Source: Thioalkalivibrio versutus | GTDB taxonomy: Bacteria > Pseudomonadota > Gammaproteobacteria > Ectothiorhodospirales > Ectothiorhodospiraceae | DNA length: 64,000 nt | Assembly: GCF_001999325.1 (NCBI RefSeq) | Contig: NZ_MVAR01000001.1 | Span: 41,513 to 105,512, forward strand | Reading direction: 5' to 3' | Part shown: one piece after another, positions 34,348 through 43,098 of the stretch | Position numbering within the stretch: the stretch's first letter is position 1 | How the letters are laid out: every line of letters starts with the position of its first letter | The notes under the pieces: generated by a model | Told to the model about the DNA's origin: nothing | Database searches by the model: none | The model's input: only the letters and a program-made list of their open reading frames with translations | Made by a program: the position numbers and the translations under genes

Positions 34348-34366
34348 TATCTTCGTGCGCTTCGTG
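34348..34366 (-). repeat. Inverted repeat flanking HigBA, right copy
   Basis: The reverse complement reads CACGAAGCGCACGAAGATA, matching the left copy at 33246-33264 in 17 of 19 positions. It ends 8 bp before the stop of the CapK-like gene. The repeats define a ~1.1-kb segment containing the REP-like hairpin and higBA. Confidence 0.75.
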
Positions 34367-34374
34367 GTGAGTAC

Positions 34375-35748
34375 TCAGGCGTTCCGGGCTGGCTGATCGG
34401 TATCGGGAACGCGGCAGACGACGTGACGGTGCTTGCCGTTGGGCTCCGGAGGGATGGCATCCACCGCCCGCACATCCACCTGGACCGCCTGCCCCAGCGC
34501 GTCGACCAATGCACGGCGCAGGCGCTCCTCGGCGGCCGCCGGCAATGCGGCGACCAGGCTCAGCAGCACCTCGACGTGGTGTCGGTCGTGCTGGATGACC
34601 TTGTAGGCGCGCAGCCCGGGCAGATCGCGCATCAGGTAGTTGAAGCGGCTGCCGTGGATCCAGGAACCGTCCGTCGCGATCAGGCCGTCGTTGGCACGGC
34701 CGTCGATGTCGCGCAGCAGCGGCAGGCCGCGCCCGCAGGGGCAGGGACGCGGGTCCAGGGCACCCCGATCCCCGGTGCGATAGCGGATGAACGGGAATTC
34801 CGGGCCCACCAGGTTGGTGATGACGATGTTTCCGGTCGCGCCGGGCGGCACCGGTCGATCCTCCGCATCCAGGATCTCGACGATCAGGGCCTCGGCCGTG
34901 ATGTGCATGCCCCCCGCCGGACATTCGCGGGCGATGAACCCAGCGTCGCGCGCGCCGTATTCGTTGGCGACCCCACAGCCCATCACCTCGCCGATCACCG
35001 CGCGCCACTCCGGGCGCAACACCTCGGAGGTTGTGAAGGCGACACGAATCCCGAGATCATCCAGCCGCTGCCCTCGCTCGCGCGCCCGCCATGCCACGCG
35101 GGACAATGCCGACGGATACCCGAACAGCATGCGCGGACGCCGCTGGCGGATCTGCTCGATGATGCTGTCGAGCCGCGCCGGATTCAGGTCGCGGGCCGGC
35201 ACCAGGTACGAACGGAACAGGCGATCGCGCCAGGCACGCATGCCGTTCTGGGCCTCGTTCTCGACGGCGGATCCCCACAGGACCAGTTCGCGGTCGCCCA
35301 CGTCCACGCCCCACCAGCGGGTTGCCCGCCACTTTGCGGCGATATCCATCCCGATGCGATCCGCGCCCAGCCAGAACCTCAGAGGCTCGCCGGACGACCC
35401 GCTGGTGTGCTGCTCTTCGAGGTTCCTCGCGCCCTCCGCGCGCCAGGCCGCGCCCTGTTCGCGGATCAGCGCCTTGTCGACGACCGGGAGGCGCTGAAGG
35501 TCCGCGATGCCGGAGAACGCCGCAGGCGACCAGGCCTGTTGCGCAAACCATTCCCGGTAGAACGGCACCTGCCGCGCGACACGTTCCAGAAGCCCCTGCA
35601 GCCGCTGCTGCTGCAGGCTCTGCAGGGCCTCCGGCGTCCACCACTGAGTGGCCTCCAGGGCCTTGTGCCACGCCACCGTGGGGTGACCCTTGAGCCGCTC
35701 CTGCAGCGGGAACAGGCCGCGCGCCACCCATTGGGTATAAAGCCCCAT
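34375..35748 (-). CDS. CapK/PaaK-like adenylate-forming enzyme
   Basis: A 457-residue ANL relative of phenylacetate-CoA ligase and CapK. QHTSGSSGEPLRFWLGADRI is the phosphate loop, VANEYGARDAGFIARECPAG the A5-like motif, IRYRTGDRGALDPRPCPCGR the hinge region with a cysteine pair, and IPPEPNGKHRHVVCRV the C-terminal end. CapK-like proteins are common in capsule and EPS loci, where they probably activate an acid for transfer to a sugar. ATG 35748 lies 2 bp after the stop of the upstream GT4, in the core XrtA operon. Confidence 0.85.
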   Translation of the reverse strand: MGLYTQWVARGLFPLQERLKGHPTVAWHKALEATQWWTPEALQSLQQQRLQGLLERVARQVPFYREWFAQQAWSPAAFSGIADLQRLPVVDKALIREQGAAWRAEGARNLEEQHTSGSSGEPLRFWLGADRIGMDIAAKWRATRWWGVDVGDRELVLWGSAVENEAQNGMRAWRDRLFRSYLVPARDLNPARLDSIIEQIRQRRPRMLFGYPSALSRVAWRARERGQRLDDLGIRVAFTTSEVLRPEWRAVIGEVMGCGVANEYGARDAGFIARECPAGGMHITAEALIVEILDAEDRPVPPGATGNIVITNLVGPEFPFIRYRTGDRGALDPRPCPCGRGLPLLRDIDGRANDGLIATDGSWIHGSRFNYLMRDLPGLRAYKVIQHDRHHVEVLLSLVAALPAAAEERLRRALVDALGQAVQVDVRAVDAIPPEPNGKHRHVVCRVPDTDQPARNA

Positions 35749-35750
35749 GT

Positions 35751-37010
35751 TCAGCCGGACCGCGCGGTCCCGGGGGCCGTCGCGGTATCCGCGGCCGCGA
35801 TCTGCTCGAAGGCTGCAACCAGCTCCGGGATCCGCGTCTCCCAGGCATTCGCCCGCGCATGGGCCAGGATGGCCTCGCGGTCCCATTGGCGCTCGAGCGC
35901 CTCCAGCAGGGCGTCGCGCAGCGCGTCATGGTCGCCGTACGGGACCACGATCCCGACCTGATCGGAATTCACCACCTCGGCGTTGCCTCCAACCCGGGTG
36001 GTCACGATCGGCAGGGCGCAGGCCGACGCCTCGAGGAAGACATTCGCCCAGCCTTCGAACCGGGTGGCCAGGACGAACACGTCGCCAGCCGAATAGACGA
36101 AACGCAGGTCTTCCGGCGATACCTGCCCCAGGAACCAGACCCGGCCATCCAGACCCAGGCCCTTTACCTGCTGGCGCAACTCGGCCTCGTTGTTGCCCTC
36201 GGGGGTCGCGCCGCCGGCAATGACCAAATGCAGGTCGGGTTGCGTGCGCAGCAATTCGGGGAGGGTCGCGATCACCCGGTGAAAGCCCTTGCGCTCGGTC
36301 AGCCCCCCCACCGACACGAGGAAGCGGCCCTCCTGCGGCAGACCCAGACGCTGGCGGGCCCCGGCCCGGTCCTCGGGATGGAAACGCCGCAGGTCCGCGC
36401 CGTTGCCGACGACCTGCACATGCCCGGGGGCCTGCCCCCAGGCGATCGCATCCTGCCGCAGCGAGTCCGCCACCGAGAACACCCGCGCCGCCGCGCTCAT
36501 CGCCCGGTTGATCTGGCGCCGATGCAGGGCGCTGCCGGCGAAACGCACGAGGCTGCCGCGCAGGGTGATGGTGTAGGGGCAGCGCAACCAGCGCGCCAGC
36601 CAGCGCGCAGCCACGCCATCGGGATAGACAAAGTGGGCGTCGATCAGATCAAACCGGAAATCGCGCCGCAACCGCCGCATCAGCCAGAAACTGCCCAGCG
36701 CCAGGAAGAACCCGTCGGTCCACTTGAGCACGCCCGGAAAACAGAAGAACCGCGGGTGATAGACCACAATGCCGTCCTGCTCCTCGTAGCGCGGCAGCGG
36801 CGGGCGCGAGTGCGGCCGGAGACGCCCGAGCAGCCCCTGGAAGGGGAACCACGGGGCCGGCGCCACGACGACCAGGTCCAGGTGTTCGGCCACCCGCCGC
36901 ATGCGTTCGCGCACGAACAGCCCCAGGTTGGGTTGCGCCGCGTTGGGGTAGACGCGGGTGAACACCACCAGGCGCGGGCGCCGGCCAGCGTGACGCCGGT
37001 CACCGGGCAT
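35751..37010 (-). CDS. Glycosyltransferase family 4
   Basis: A 419-residue GT-B enzyme. RLVVFTRVYPNAAQPNLGLF at the start matches the GT4 group that binds with G-x-F. The donor domain has FLVSVGGLTERKGFHRVIAT, LVIAGGATPEGNNEAELR and the EX7E-like ATRFEGWANVFLEASACALP. ATG 37010 overlaps the preceding gene by 11 bp. It adds a sugar to the lipid-linked repeat unit; donor unknown. Confidence 0.9.
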   Translation of the reverse strand: MPGDRRHAGRRPRLVVFTRVYPNAAQPNLGLFVRERMRRVAEHLDLVVVAPAPWFPFQGLLGRLRPHSRPPLPRYEEQDGIVVYHPRFFCFPGVLKWTDGFFLALGSFWLMRRLRRDFRFDLIDAHFVYPDGVAARWLARWLRCPYTITLRGSLVRFAGSALHRRQINRAMSAAARVFSVADSLRQDAIAWGQAPGHVQVVGNGADLRRFHPEDRAGARQRLGLPQEGRFLVSVGGLTERKGFHRVIATLPELLRTQPDLHLVIAGGATPEGNNEAELRQQVKGLGLDGRVWFLGQVSPEDLRFVYSAGDVFVLATRFEGWANVFLEASACALPIVTTRVGGNAEVVNSDQVGIVVPYGDHDALRDALLEALERQWDREAILAHARANAWETRIPELVAAFEQIAAADTATAPGTARSG

Positions 37011-38217
37011 GGGCGGGCTCCACGACACCCCGCAGACGTTCGTAAATCGCCTGGTATCGGGCAACACTCCTCGCCCAGGTGCGTTCCTGCTCGACAAAGC
37101 GGCGCCCCGCGGCGCGTACCGCATCCCATTCGGGCTCGCGGGCCAGGGTGTCGAGCACCGTGTCCGCCAGCGCCCCCGGGTCGTCGGCGGGGAACAGCCA
37201 GCCGGTTTCGCCGTGCCGGATCAGTTCCTGGTGTCCGCCGACGTCCGAGGCCACCAGCAGTCGCCCCTGGGCCATCGCCTCCAGCGGCTTGAGCGGGGTC
37301 ACCAGCTCGGTCAGCCGCATCGAGTGCCGTGGGTACACCAGCAGATCCACCAGGTCGTAGTAGCGCTGCACCTGGTCATGCGGCACCCGACCCGCAAAGA
37401 CGACCTGCTCGGCGATGCCCAGGCGCCGGGCCTGCTCCTGCAGCCGTTCCGCCTGCGGCCCGCCACCCACCAGCAGGATGCGGACATCCGGGGCCTGCGC
37501 CCGGATGCGCGGAAAGGCCTCCAGCAGCAGGTCCAGCCCCTCGTAGGCATAGAACGAGCCGATAAAACCCAGCACCCGGGCATTGGCCAGCCCGAGCTGC
37601 GCCTTGAGTTCGGCGTCCGGCGCCCCGCCCAGGCGGAAGGCCTCGGCATCCACCGCATTCGGGATCACGGTGACGCGGTCCTGCGGGATGCCCCGGGCGA
37701 CGATGTCCCGCCGCAGGCCTTCGCAAATGGTCGTCACGTGGTCCACCCGGCGGAACACGTATGACTCGAAACCGCGCGTCATGCGGTAGCGCAGTCCGTG
37801 TTCGCGGCTGGTCCCGTGATCCACCGCGGCATCCTCCCAGAAGGCCCGCACCTCGTAGACTACGGGGATGCCGAGACGCCGCCCGACCCGCAGGGCCGGA
37901 AGGGCATTGAGAACCGGGGAATGGGCATGCAGCACATCCGGCTGCACTTCCCGGGCCACGGCCTCTAGGCGCCGGGTCAGGGCACGCATCAACCCCCATT
38001 CGCCAAGCCCCGGCAGCGTCCCGGGGCGATAGCGCGTGCGGTAGAAGTGCAGGCCGTCGACATCCTCCTCGTCCGCCTCCACCGCACCCTGCTTGGGGCT
38101 GGTCAAATGAAACGTCTCCCAGCCGAGCCGGTGCTGCTCGCGCAGGATGGCGGCCGTGCGGAAGGTATACCCACTGTGCAGCGGGATGGAGTGATCAAGG
38201 ACATGCAGGATCTTCAT
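37000..38217 (-). CDS. Glycosyltransferase, exosortase A system-associated (Daro_2409 family)
   Basis: A 405-residue GT4 enzyme. The start MKILHVLDHSIPLHSGYTF and the following HRLGWETFHLTSPKQG are diagnostic of the XrtA-associated Daro_2409 subfamily. The donor half has LGFIGSFYAYEGLDLLLEA, ILLVGGGPQAERL and PLKPLEAMAQGRLLVASDVG. ATG 38217 is preferred to the GTG at 38223. It lies 13 bp after the amidotransferase gene. Confidence 0.93.
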   Translation of the reverse strand: MKILHVLDHSIPLHSGYTFRTAAILREQHRLGWETFHLTSPKQGAVEADEEDVDGLHFYRTRYRPGTLPGLGEWGLMRALTRRLEAVAREVQPDVLHAHSPVLNALPALRVGRRLGIPVVYEVRAFWEDAAVDHGTSREHGLRYRMTRGFESYVFRRVDHVTTICEGLRRDIVARGIPQDRVTVIPNAVDAEAFRLGGAPDAELKAQLGLANARVLGFIGSFYAYEGLDLLLEAFPRIRAQAPDVRILLVGGGPQAERLQEQARRLGIAEQVVFAGRVPHDQVQRYYDLVDLLVYPRHSMRLTELVTPLKPLEAMAQGRLLVASDVGGHQELIRHGETGWLFPADDPGALADTVLDTLAREPEWDAVRAAGRRFVEQERTWARSVARYQAIYERLRGVVEPAHAR

Positions 38218-38230
38218 TGCCACCCCCGCA

Positions 38231-40126
38231 TCAGGCCGTCGACCGGGCCAGGAAGCCCTCGAACATCAATAGCGACCACAGGGCCGGGCTGTGGTCGCGG
38301 GCGCCACTGGTGTGCTGGTCCACGAGGGTCTTGAGATAGTCCATGTCGAAGATGCCGGAGTCGGCGATGCGCGGCCCCAGCACCTGCGCCCGCATGCGTT
38401 CACGCAGCGGTCCGCGAAACCACTCGGCGACCGGGACGGCGAACCCCTTCTTGCGCCGATAGAGGATTTCCTCCGGCAGGTAGGGCTCCATGGCCTTTTT
38501 CAGCACGTACTTGCCCTCCGCCCCCCGCAGCTTGAGATCCGGGGGCAGGCCCGAGGTCCACTCGACCAGCTGGTGGTCGAGCAGGGGCACCCGGACCTCC
38601 AGCGAATGCGCCATGCTCGCGCGGTCGACCTTGGTCAGGATGTCGCCCGGCAGGTAGGTCTTCATGTCCAGGTACTGCACCAGCGACAGCGGGTGCTCGG
38701 TGGGAGCGCGCGCCGCATGCCGACGCAGGACCTCCACCGCGCTGTAGCCCTGAAGCGAGCGCCGGAACGCTGGCGAAAACAGGTGCGCGCGCAGATCGTC
38801 GCGCAGGATGGATACCCCCTGGAAATAGCCCTCGACCGAGTCCCGCGCCAGGGCCTGGAAGGTGGCGCGGGCGCGGAACGGGCGCGGTGCCCAGTCGGCC
38901 TTGGGATACCACCGCGCCAGGGTCCCGAACACGGCCCGCCGAAGCCCCAGGGGCAGCGGCGCGCGCAGGCGTTCCTCCGCCAGGTGATGGCGATAGCGCC
39001 GATAGCCGGCCAGGTTCTCGTCGCCGCCATCCCCGGACAGTGCAACCACGACCTGCTGGCGTGCCTGTTCGCAGACCCGATAGGTCGGCAGCGCGGAACT
39101 GTCGGCAAACGGTTCATCGTAGAGCCCGCTCAGGCGGTCCAGCAGCGCAAAGTCGTCGGGATCGACCTCCTGCGTGCGGTGATCCGTGTGGTAGCGCTCG
39201 GCGACCATCCGCGCGTAGCGGGATTCGTCGTAGGCCGGATCGGCGAAGCCGATGGAACTGGTGCGCACCGGGTCGTCGGACAGACCCGCCATCATCGCGA
39301 CCACCGCGCTGGAATCCACCCCGCCCGAGAGGAAGGCCCCCAGCGGGACCTCCGCGACCATGCGGACGTCCACTGCCTCGCGCAGGCGCGCCGTGAGTTC
39401 CTCGGCGGCGTTCGTTGCATCCGCCACACCACTGTCGCCGAACGGGATGTCCCAATATTCGCGCGGTTCACTCAGGTTGCCCTGTCCGCGGCGCACGGTC
39501 AGCGTATGGCCGGGCGGCAGCTTGTGCACGCCCCGGAAGATGCTGCGCGGCTCCGGCACGTAACCGAAGGCGAAATAGTCCTCCACCGCATGCGGGTCCA
39601 TATGTCGCGGCATCCCCGGATGCGCCATCAACGCCTTGAGCTCCGAGCCGAAGATCAGGTGCCCGTCCGCCAGCGCACTGTAGTACAGCGGCTTGATCCC
39701 CAGGCGGTCGCGGGCGAGGAACAGGGTGTCGCGATTGCGATCCCAGACGGCGAAGGCGAACATGCCACGAAAGCGCTGCACACAGGCCTCGCCCCACTCC
39801 TCCCAGGCATGCACGATCACCTCGGTATCACAGTGGGAGCGGAACCGGTGCCCCGCCTGCTGCAACTCGGCGGTCAGCTCCGGGAAGTTGTAGATCTCGC
39901 CGTTGTAGGTCACAACGACGGTCTCGTCTTCGTTGAACAGCGGCTGCTGCCCGCCGGAGAGGTCGATGATCGACAGGCGGCGATGCGCCAGCCCGACGCC
40001 CGGCTCCAGGTGCACACCCCCCTCGTCCGGACCGCGGTGAAACTGGGTCTCGTTCATCGCCTCCAGCAGGGACCGATTGATCGGCTGCCGGTCGCGCAGA
40101 TCGAAGATGCCGGTAATGCCGCACAT
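38231..40126 (-). CDS. Amidotransferase 1, exosortase A system-associated (AsnB-like)
   Basis: A 631-residue asparagine-synthetase-like protein with the catalytic N-terminal cysteine (MCGITGIFDL), RGPDEGG, VTYNGEIYNFPEL, PP-loop FLSGGVDSSAVVAMM, ALSGDGGDENLAGYRRY and YRRKKGFAVPVAEWF. It uses glutamine-derived ammonia and ATP to amidate a carboxyl group. The family is fixed in XrtA loci between sugar transferase genes. The upstream 249-bp gap contains a 52-bp palindrome overlapping the end of the upstream GT4 gene. Confidence 0.95.
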   Translation of the reverse strand: MCGITGIFDLRDRQPINRSLLEAMNETQFHRGPDEGGVHLEPGVGLAHRRLSIIDLSGGQQPLFNEDETVVVTYNGEIYNFPELTAELQQAGHRFRSHCDTEVIVHAWEEWGEACVQRFRGMFAFAVWDRNRDTLFLARDRLGIKPLYYSALADGHLIFGSELKALMAHPGMPRHMDPHAVEDYFAFGYVPEPRSIFRGVHKLPPGHTLTVRRGQGNLSEPREYWDIPFGDSGVADATNAAEELTARLREAVDVRMVAEVPLGAFLSGGVDSSAVVAMMAGLSDDPVRTSSIGFADPAYDESRYARMVAERYHTDHRTQEVDPDDFALLDRLSGLYDEPFADSSALPTYRVCEQARQQVVVALSGDGGDENLAGYRRYRHHLAEERLRAPLPLGLRRAVFGTLARWYPKADWAPRPFRARATFQALARDSVEGYFQGVSILRDDLRAHLFSPAFRRSLQGYSAVEVLRRHAARAPTEHPLSLVQYLDMKTYLPGDILTKVDRASMAHSLEVRVPLLDHQLVEWTSGLPPDLKLRGAEGKYVLKKAMEPYLPEEILYRRKKGFAVPVAEWFRGPLRERMRAQVLGPRIADSGIFDMDYLKTLVDQHTSGARDHSPALWSLLMFEGFLARSTA

Positions 40127-40336
40127 GTCGGGTTCCTGATCGCTTCCTTGCCGAGGCCAAGTGACGCCGGACGGTGCCCCCGGGGAGGCCCTGATCGGGG
40201 CAAGCCCCGCCGCACCATCACGGAAAATTCAGCATAAACGACAACCCCGCCGCGGACCGACCGCGATACGCGCCACAGGGCCCCTGGCGTTAGCGCCGGA
40301 ACTAACGGCGGCGCCGACCCGCGTTCTGTGCCGCCA

Positions 40337-40388
40337 AGGTAGGCGCTGATCCATCCACGCAGTCGCGTCGATGGATCAGCATCTACCT
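40337..40388. promoter_or_regulatory. 52-bp near-perfect palindrome at the end of the sugar transferase gene
   Basis: Left arm AGGTAGGCGCTGATCCATC (40337-40355) and right arm 40370-40388 pair at 17 of 19 positions, with an inner ACGC/GCGT stem around the loop AGTC. The stop codon of the GT4 gene (40376-40378, minus strand) lies inside the right arm. No T-run follows on either side, so this may be an attenuator, an RNA-processing site or a mobile-repeat palindrome rather than a simple terminator. Confidence 0.75.
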
Positions 40389-41551
40389 AACACCCGGTCG
40401 TACACCCCCATGTACCCCGCGACCATCGCGTCCATGCTGAACTCCGCCTCGGCCCGCGCACGAGCGGCCACACCTTGCCGTGCGGTCCGTGCCGGGTCGC
40501 CGGGATAGGCCATCAGCGCGGCCGCAATCGCGTCCGGATCGCCCGCCGGGACCAGCACCCCGGTCACCCCCGGCTGGACGAGGTCCGGGTTCCCCCCGAC
40601 ATCCGTCGCGACCACCGGGAGCCCGGTGGCCATCGCCTCGAGGATGGTGTTGCAGATGCCCTCGGCCAGCGAGGGAAGGACGAAGAGGTCCAGTGCCCGC
40701 AGGCAGTCGGGGATATCCTCCCGGGCACCGGGTATCCAGGCCTGGCCCGCCACCCCGGACTGCTCCAGCAGCTGGCGGACCTCCCCGCGCAGCGGGCCGT
40801 CCCCGATCATCGCCAGCCGCAGGCGCGGAAACTCCGTCGGCATCCGGTCGCGCAGTGCGACAAAGGCCCGTGCCAGGTCCAGCGGCGCCTTGACCGCCTG
40901 CATGCGCATGACCGAGCCGATCACGAAGGTGCCGGGGCCCCGGAAGCCCTCTGGAAACGGGGGCACGAACGCCTCTGACGTTGGTGCGAAACGGCCGGTA
41001 TCCACACCATTGAAGATGTGCGAAAGACGCGCTGCGGGCACCCCGATCGCATCCCGCAGGTATCCCTTTTGATGCTGCGAAAGGGCAATGTAGTGTCGGA
41101 CCAGTGGCCGCATCAGCCGGCGCAATCGGCGGTTGCGGTCGCGCGTGCCGTCCAGGTCGCCGACATCCCAACCGTGTTCGCCATGCACGCGCGCGCGCAC
41201 ACCGGACAGCGCGGCGGTCACCTGCGCCTCCAGCGTGCCGAAGTTCCGGGTATGAACGATATCCGGCTGCAGGGCGCGCAGCAGTCGCCACAGGCGAACG
41301 TGGACCTGCGGGTCCTTGCCTTCGCGCTTGTGCAGGGCATGCAGACTGACATCGTCGCGCCGGATGCGCAGGCGAAAATCGGTGTAGTCCGTCATGCAGA
41401 TGATGGCGTGCCGGAAGCGGTCCGCGGGCATGTGGTTGATCAGGTTGACCAGCCCGTTCTCCATCCCGCCGATGTCCAGGCGATGGATGATATGCGCCAC
41501 GCAGGGTCGCGGATCGCCATCCCGGACGGTCTTGGCGGATGCGCCCGTCAC
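40376..41551 (-). CDS. Sugar transferase, PEP-CTERM/EpsH1 system-associated (GT4)
   Basis: A 391-residue GT-B enzyme starting CVAHIIHRLDIGGMENGLVN, followed by PDIVHTRNFGTLEAQ and VHGEHGWDVGDLDG. These are hallmarks of the exosortase-associated sugar transferase 2 family. The donor domain contains VIGSVMRMQAVKAPLDLARA and LPSLAEGICNTILEAMATGL. Its ATG overlaps the stop of xrtA (ATGA), so translation is coupled. The stop codon falls inside a long palindrome. Confidence 0.94.
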   Translation of the reverse strand: MTGASAKTVRDGDPRPCVAHIIHRLDIGGMENGLVNLINHMPADRFRHAIICMTDYTDFRLRIRRDDVSLHALHKREGKDPQVHVRLWRLLRALQPDIVHTRNFGTLEAQVTAALSGVRARVHGEHGWDVGDLDGTRDRNRRLRRLMRPLVRHYIALSQHQKGYLRDAIGVPAARLSHIFNGVDTGRFAPTSEAFVPPFPEGFRGPGTFVIGSVMRMQAVKAPLDLARAFVALRDRMPTEFPRLRLAMIGDGPLRGEVRQLLEQSGVAGQAWIPGAREDIPDCLRALDLFVLPSLAEGICNTILEAMATGLPVVATDVGGNPDLVQPGVTGVLVPAGDPDAIAAALMAYPGDPARTARQGVAARARAEAEFSMDAMVAGYMGVYDRVLGRC

Positions 41552-43098
41552 TGTCGCGCAACAGCGGCGAGCTGCTCGAGGATCTCGGGCAGGACGTCGG
41601 CCGCATAGGCCTGTAGCGTCGCCTCCTCTTCCCCGGGCTCGGAGCCATAGGGCACATAGAGCACGACCAGGGCCGCGTCATCGCGGCCACCCACCAGGCG
41701 GTTCAGCGCCTCGCGAGCCTTGACCGTATGCGGCAACGTGGTCAGCTGGCCGTCCACCCAATACCAGCGCCAGACCAGCAGTTGCTGCCCGGGCCCGCGC
41801 AACAGGAAACGTTCGGGATTGGGGTAACCGTCGACCGTGGCCTGCCCGCGATGGGATTGCGACCAGGACCCCACGCGGTGACGCCCGGCCAGGGTATTGC
41901 TCCAGCCCACCATGTTCCCGTAATGGTGCTGTTCGCGGTAGAACAGCACGTGCATGCCCACCGGCGGCCCGCCATATTCCGCCGTGACGAGGCCACCCCG
42001 GCCATCGCGGGCGCCGCGATAACCCGGCTCCCAGGCATCGGCCTGATCCTCCAGCACCCGCCAGCCGGGCGGGGCCAGCGGGCCCACGCCCAGACCCGCC
42101 ACCGGACCGAGATCACGCTGGTTCATCCAATCCGCATACAGCGGGGCCACGCTGGCCAGCACCACCGCCAGCAGGGCCGCCACGGCGAACGGTCCGGCCT
42201 GCAACGAGCGTCGCTGTTTCGGCGTGTGCACGCGTGCGGTGGGCGGGTCCATATCTTCGCGCCAGAAGGCCCCGATCCCGAACATCAGCGCAATGACCAC
42301 CCCGAAGAAGATCCACCCATAGATCAGGTGATCGACCCCGGCCGCATACTCCATGTCGCTCAGATGACCAATCATCACGATCATGTAGGCCCGCAGGCCA
42401 TTGGCGACGATCGGCACCACGATGGAGACGCCGACAAACACGAGCCGCCGCCAGGGGCTGCGATACATGAGATAGGCGTACAGGGTACCGAGCGCGACCG
42501 ACGCGATCAGATAGCGCACGCCACTGCAGGCCTCGACTACCGACCAGCGGCCCGTGGGCAGATCGAAATACAACCCGTCGCGATAGACCGGGATCCCGGT
42601 GAGCTGTACCGCCGTTACGGTGAAGTCCGCAGTGAAATCCATCAGCGGCGGCACCAGGAACTCACCGAACGGGACCGCGAACAGCAGGTACGCCAGAGGG
42701 AATTGCAAGCGCCAGGTGATCGCATTGCCCAGCACGAGCCAGAACAGCGCGGGGATCATCAGGACGGCCGCGAACTGACGCACGGACACCACATCCACCA
42801 GCTCTCCCGCCACCCAGACCAGCGAAAAGCCCAGCAAGGGCAACAGCGCCCACCAGGAAGGACGCGGCTCCAGGGCCAGCACCTCCTCGCGCTTGAGAAA
42901 CAACAGAAACAGCACGATGGGGACAATCAGGAAACCATGGGCAAAGGTCTCCGAACGGTTCCAGACGGCCACAATGGATTCGAACGTCGGGTAGAACATC
43001 CATCCCAGCACGACCAGACCCAGCACCAGCACCGGCCCGGCCAGCCACCAGGACGAGCCGCGCACGGACGCCCGGATGTTGAGCGTTTCAGCGTCCAT
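41548..43098 (-). CDS. xrtA: Exosortase A fused to EpsI domain
   Basis: A 516-residue integral membrane transpeptidase-like enzyme. About eight transmembrane helices cover residues 18-280. The exosortase catalytic set is present: Cys191 in VVEACSGVRYL, Arg236 in ANGLRAYMI, His257 in GVDHLIYGW. It cleaves C-terminal PEP-CTERM signals and is thought to transfer substrates to the cell surface. After another helix (about 303-320) the periplasmic C-terminal domain (PPGWRVLEDQ; VGMHVLFYREQHHYGNMVG) is the EpsI/DUF3485 module. ATG 43098 overlaps the preceding gene by 11 bp. Probable substrates are the two PEP-CTERM proteins at 60.9 and 63.2 kb. Confidence 0.95.
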   Translation of the reverse strand: MDAETLNIRASVRGSSWWLAGPVLVLGLVVLGWMFYPTFESIVAVWNRSETFAHGFLIVPIVLFLLFLKREEVLALEPRPSWWALLPLLGFSLVWVAGELVDVVSVRQFAAVLMIPALFWLVLGNAITWRLQFPLAYLLFAVPFGEFLVPPLMDFTADFTVTAVQLTGIPVYRDGLYFDLPTGRWSVVEACSGVRYLIASVALGTLYAYLMYRSPWRRLVFVGVSIVVPIVANGLRAYMIVMIGHLSDMEYAAGVDHLIYGWIFFGVVIALMFGIGAFWREDMDPPTARVHTPKQRRSLQAGPFAVAALLAVVLASVAPLYADWMNQRDLGPVAGLGVGPLAPPGWRVLEDQADAWEPGYRGARDGRGGLVTAEYGGPPVGMHVLFYREQHHYGNMVGWSNTLAGRHRVGSWSQSHRGQATVDGYPNPERFLLRGPGQQLLVWRWYWVDGQLTTLPHTVKAREALNRLVGGRDDAALVVLYVPYGSEPGEEEATLQAYAADVLPEILEQLAAVARQ

